15,984 nucleotides of DNA from Methylacidiphilaceae bacterium (GTDB lineage Bacteria > Verrucomicrobiota > Verrucomicrobiia > Methylacidiphilales > Methylacidiphilaceae), in the NCBI GenBank assembly GCA_028687155.1, contig JAQUAR010000007.1, positions 1 to 15,984 of the forward strand. The letters run 5' to 3'. The notes beneath the pieces were generated by a model. That model was not told where the DNA came from. It did not search any database and saw only the letters and a program-made list of their open reading frames with translations. Positions 14,441 to 15,984 of the stretch are shown in pieces. The position numbers were made by a program, and so were the translations under genes. How positions within the stretch are numbered: position 1 is the stretch's first letter; each line of letters starts with the position of its first letter.

Positions 14441-15742
14441 ATGGTAACGGTTCAGATTGAGGAGCTCACTCCCTGCCGGAAGCGACTCCGCATTGAAGTT
14501 TCCGCCGATCAGGTCACCCAAGTCCGGAAGGAAGTGGTCGGGCGCTACACCCAAATCGCACGGCTGCCGGGGTACCGGCCAGGAAAAGCTCCCATTCCTC
14601 TGGTCGAGAAACAGTTTCAGAAGGAGATCGACGAGGAGCTTCAGAAGATGCTCGTGACCCATGGTCTTCGAGAAGCCATTCAAAAGCAGCAGATCGACGT
14701 AGTCCGCGGGCTCGGAACCGAGGACGTACGCTATCTCAGCGGGCTCTCCTTTTCCTTTGCAGCTCTGGTCGATTGCGCTCCTGCCTTTGCCCTGCCCGAT
14801 TACTCGGCGACAGCCCTTCCCCGAACGGAAACCGAGGTAAGCAAGGAGGAAGTGGATCAGGCGGTCGACAAGCTGCTGGAAGCACGTGCCACGTTTACCG
14901 ACGTCCCGGCTCGCCCGTTGTCCGAGGGCGACTATGCAGTTCTTCGTTACGAAGCGACCATCGATGGCCAGCGGATGAGAGACGTTCTCCCCGCCGCAGG
15001 AGTTCTGGCCGGGGCCGAAGACCAGTGGCTCCTGATCAAGCCGGGCGTCTTCGTTCCCGGGTTCACGGAAGGAGTCATCGGCATGGAGGTTGGGCAGACC
15101 CGCCAGCTTTCTGTTCGCTTTCCCGAGGACTGGTTTTTTGAACCACTGCGCGGAAAGACCGCAGAGTATTCCATCACCCTTTCGGCGCTCAAGGAACGCC
15201 ATATTCCCTCCCTGTCCGATGACGTCGCCAAAGAGATTGCCGGGACGGATCAGTCTGGACTCCTTTCGATGGTGCAATCCGCGGTGGAAACGGAGAAAAA
15301 GCGGCGAGCGCGGCGCGAACAGAGTAATCATATTCTGAATTCCCTTCTTGGATCGGTGGAGTTCCCGCTACCGGAGTCGCTTGTTGAAGAAGAAACGGCA
15401 AACGCAGTTCGAGAAGTCGTTGCGGAAAATCAGGAACGCGGCATCCCTCTGGCCGTGCTCGAGGAGAAGAAAGGCGAAATCTTCTCGAACGCTCGACGGC
15501 TGGGCGCTCAGAGGGTCAAGCTCCGGTTTCTCATCGACCGGATCGCGAAGAACGAATCGGTTACGGTCAGCGACGAGGAGTTCTCCCGATCGGTTGCTTC
15601 GCTTGCGCAGCGCCAGAATCTCCCTCCACGGCAATTCATCCAGCGAGTCCCGCGCGAAAGCTTGGAGGCCCTGAAAAGACAGCTCCTGCTGGAGAAAATA
15701 ATGGACTTCCTCATCGAAAAAGCCAAGGTTGCCTCCGTATGA
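14441..15742 (+). CDS. tig: Trigger factor, ribosome-associated chaperone
   Basis: Binds the ribosome exit tunnel and shields nascent chains; also has peptidyl-prolyl isomerase activity in the family. The 433 residues match E. coli (432). The N-terminal ribosome-docking loop is GYRPGKAP (44-51; consensus GFRxGKxP). The middle PPIase-like domain spans roughly 155-250 and includes [25 protein letters not shown]. The C-terminal, mostly helical chaperone arms follow, rich in Glu, Arg and Lys and ending [23 protein letters not shown]. The stretch before the ATG (ACAAGAAAGCCAAT) is a weak ribosome site. The stop overlaps the clpP start as ATGA, the common tig-clpP order, so the two are translationally coupled. 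It may share a transcript with trxB. Confidence 0.95.
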   Translation: MVTVQIEELTPCRKRLRIEVSADQVTQVRKEVVGRYTQIARLPGYRPGKAPIPLVEKQFQKEIDEELQKMLVTHGLREAIQKQQIDVVRGLGTEDVRYLSGLSFSFAALVDCAPAFALPDYSATALPRTETEVSKEEVDQAVDKLLEARATFTDVPARPLSEGDYAVLRYEATIDGQRMRDVLPAAGVLAGAEDQWLLIKPGVFVPGFTEGVIGMEVGQTRQLSVRFPEDWFFEPLRGKTAEYSITLSALKERHIPSLSDDVAKEIAGTDQSGLLSMVQSAVETEKKRRARREQSNHILNSLLGSVEFPLPESLVEEETANAVREVVAENQERGIPLAVLEEKKGEIFSNARRLGAQRVKLRFLIDRIAKNESVTVSDEEFSRSVASLAQRQNLPPRQFIQRVPRESLEALKRQLLLEKIMDFLIEKAKVASV

Positions 15743-15984
15743 CAGAGCAACGGTTCACCGCACAGATCATTCCGTCCGTCATTGAGCAGATTGGCCGAGA
15801 AGAGCGTCGATACGATGTCTATTCCCGGCTCCTCAAAGATCGCATCATCTTCCTGGGCGTTCCCATCGACGACATGATTGCCAACGTCGTCATTGCGCAG
15901 CTGCTTTTCCTCCAGATGGAAGACCCGAAGAAGGATGTGAGCATCTACATTCACTCTCCCGGCGGATACGTCACGGCCGGCATG
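15739..15984 (+). CDS. clpP: ATP-dependent Clp protease proteolytic subunit (3' end outside window)
   Basis: Serine protease subunit that forms a double-heptamer barrel and degrades proteins fed by ClpX or ClpA/C. Only the first 82 codons are in the window. They contain the classic ClpP N-terminus: [56 protein letters not shown] and the oxyanion-side [12 protein letters not shown]. The catalytic Ser, His and Asp lie beyond the edge and cannot be checked. The start overlaps the tig stop by four bases. clpX would be expected next by common gene order, but is not seen. Confidence 0.96.
   Translation, partial: MTEQRFTAQIIPSVIEQIGREERRYDVYSRLLKDRIIFLGVPIDDMIANVVIAQLLFLQMEDPKKDVSIYIHSPGGYVTAGM

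Overview
The window is a gene-dense bacterial chromosome segment, GC-rich by eye, carrying 14 protein-coding genes and almost entirely housekeeping functions. I see no rRNA, tRNA, CRISPR array, insertion sequence or phage gene. The gene set (Xer recombinase, GlnE, a P. aeruginosa-type HemB, SucCD, TrxB, trigger factor, ClpP) points to a free-living, respiring, diderm-type bacterium. A verrucomicrobial, Methylacidiphilales-like origin is my best guess, from overall protein character and the Cys-containing GSGCAG flavin motif of TrxB. That is inference, not something a marker gene here proves.

Layout. (1) 1-1798, plus strand: the 3' part of a XerD-like recombinase gene, then rnc (RNase III). 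(2) 1713-5428, minus strand: hemB followed by glnE; the glnE tail overlaps the rnc tail convergently by 86 bp. (3) 5605-9598, plus strand: upp, bioB, then a tight cluster of a two-domain rhodanese, a SufE-family protein and a DUF721/DciA-like protein. hemB and upp diverge from a shared 176-bp region. (4) 9631-13022, minus strand: an uncharacterised 439-residue protein, sucC and sucD, translated in that order with a 4-base overlap and a zero-base junction, ended by an intrinsic terminator at 9597-9617. (5) 13447-15984, plus strand: trxB, tig and clpP; clpP runs off the window. The only gene-free stretch above 300 bases is 13023-13446.

How the genes work together. SucCD is the substrate-level phosphorylation step of the TCA cycle, and HemB an early step of tetrapyrrole synthesis. 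GlnE covalently controls glutamine synthetase, and Upp salvages uracil. BioB uses iron-sulfur clusters, and the rhodanese plus SufE pair just downstream probably handles persulfide sulfur, although no cysteine desulfurase is in view. TrxB, trigger factor and ClpP form a redox and protein-quality block.

I found no convincing new multi-gene system. The least explained items are the 439-residue, ATP-grasp-like protein translationally coupled to sucCD, and the long N-terminal extension of the DUF721 protein coupled to sufE. Many starts lack a clear Shine-Dalgarno sequence, so several start sites are chosen from family alignment rather than from ribosome-binding signals.
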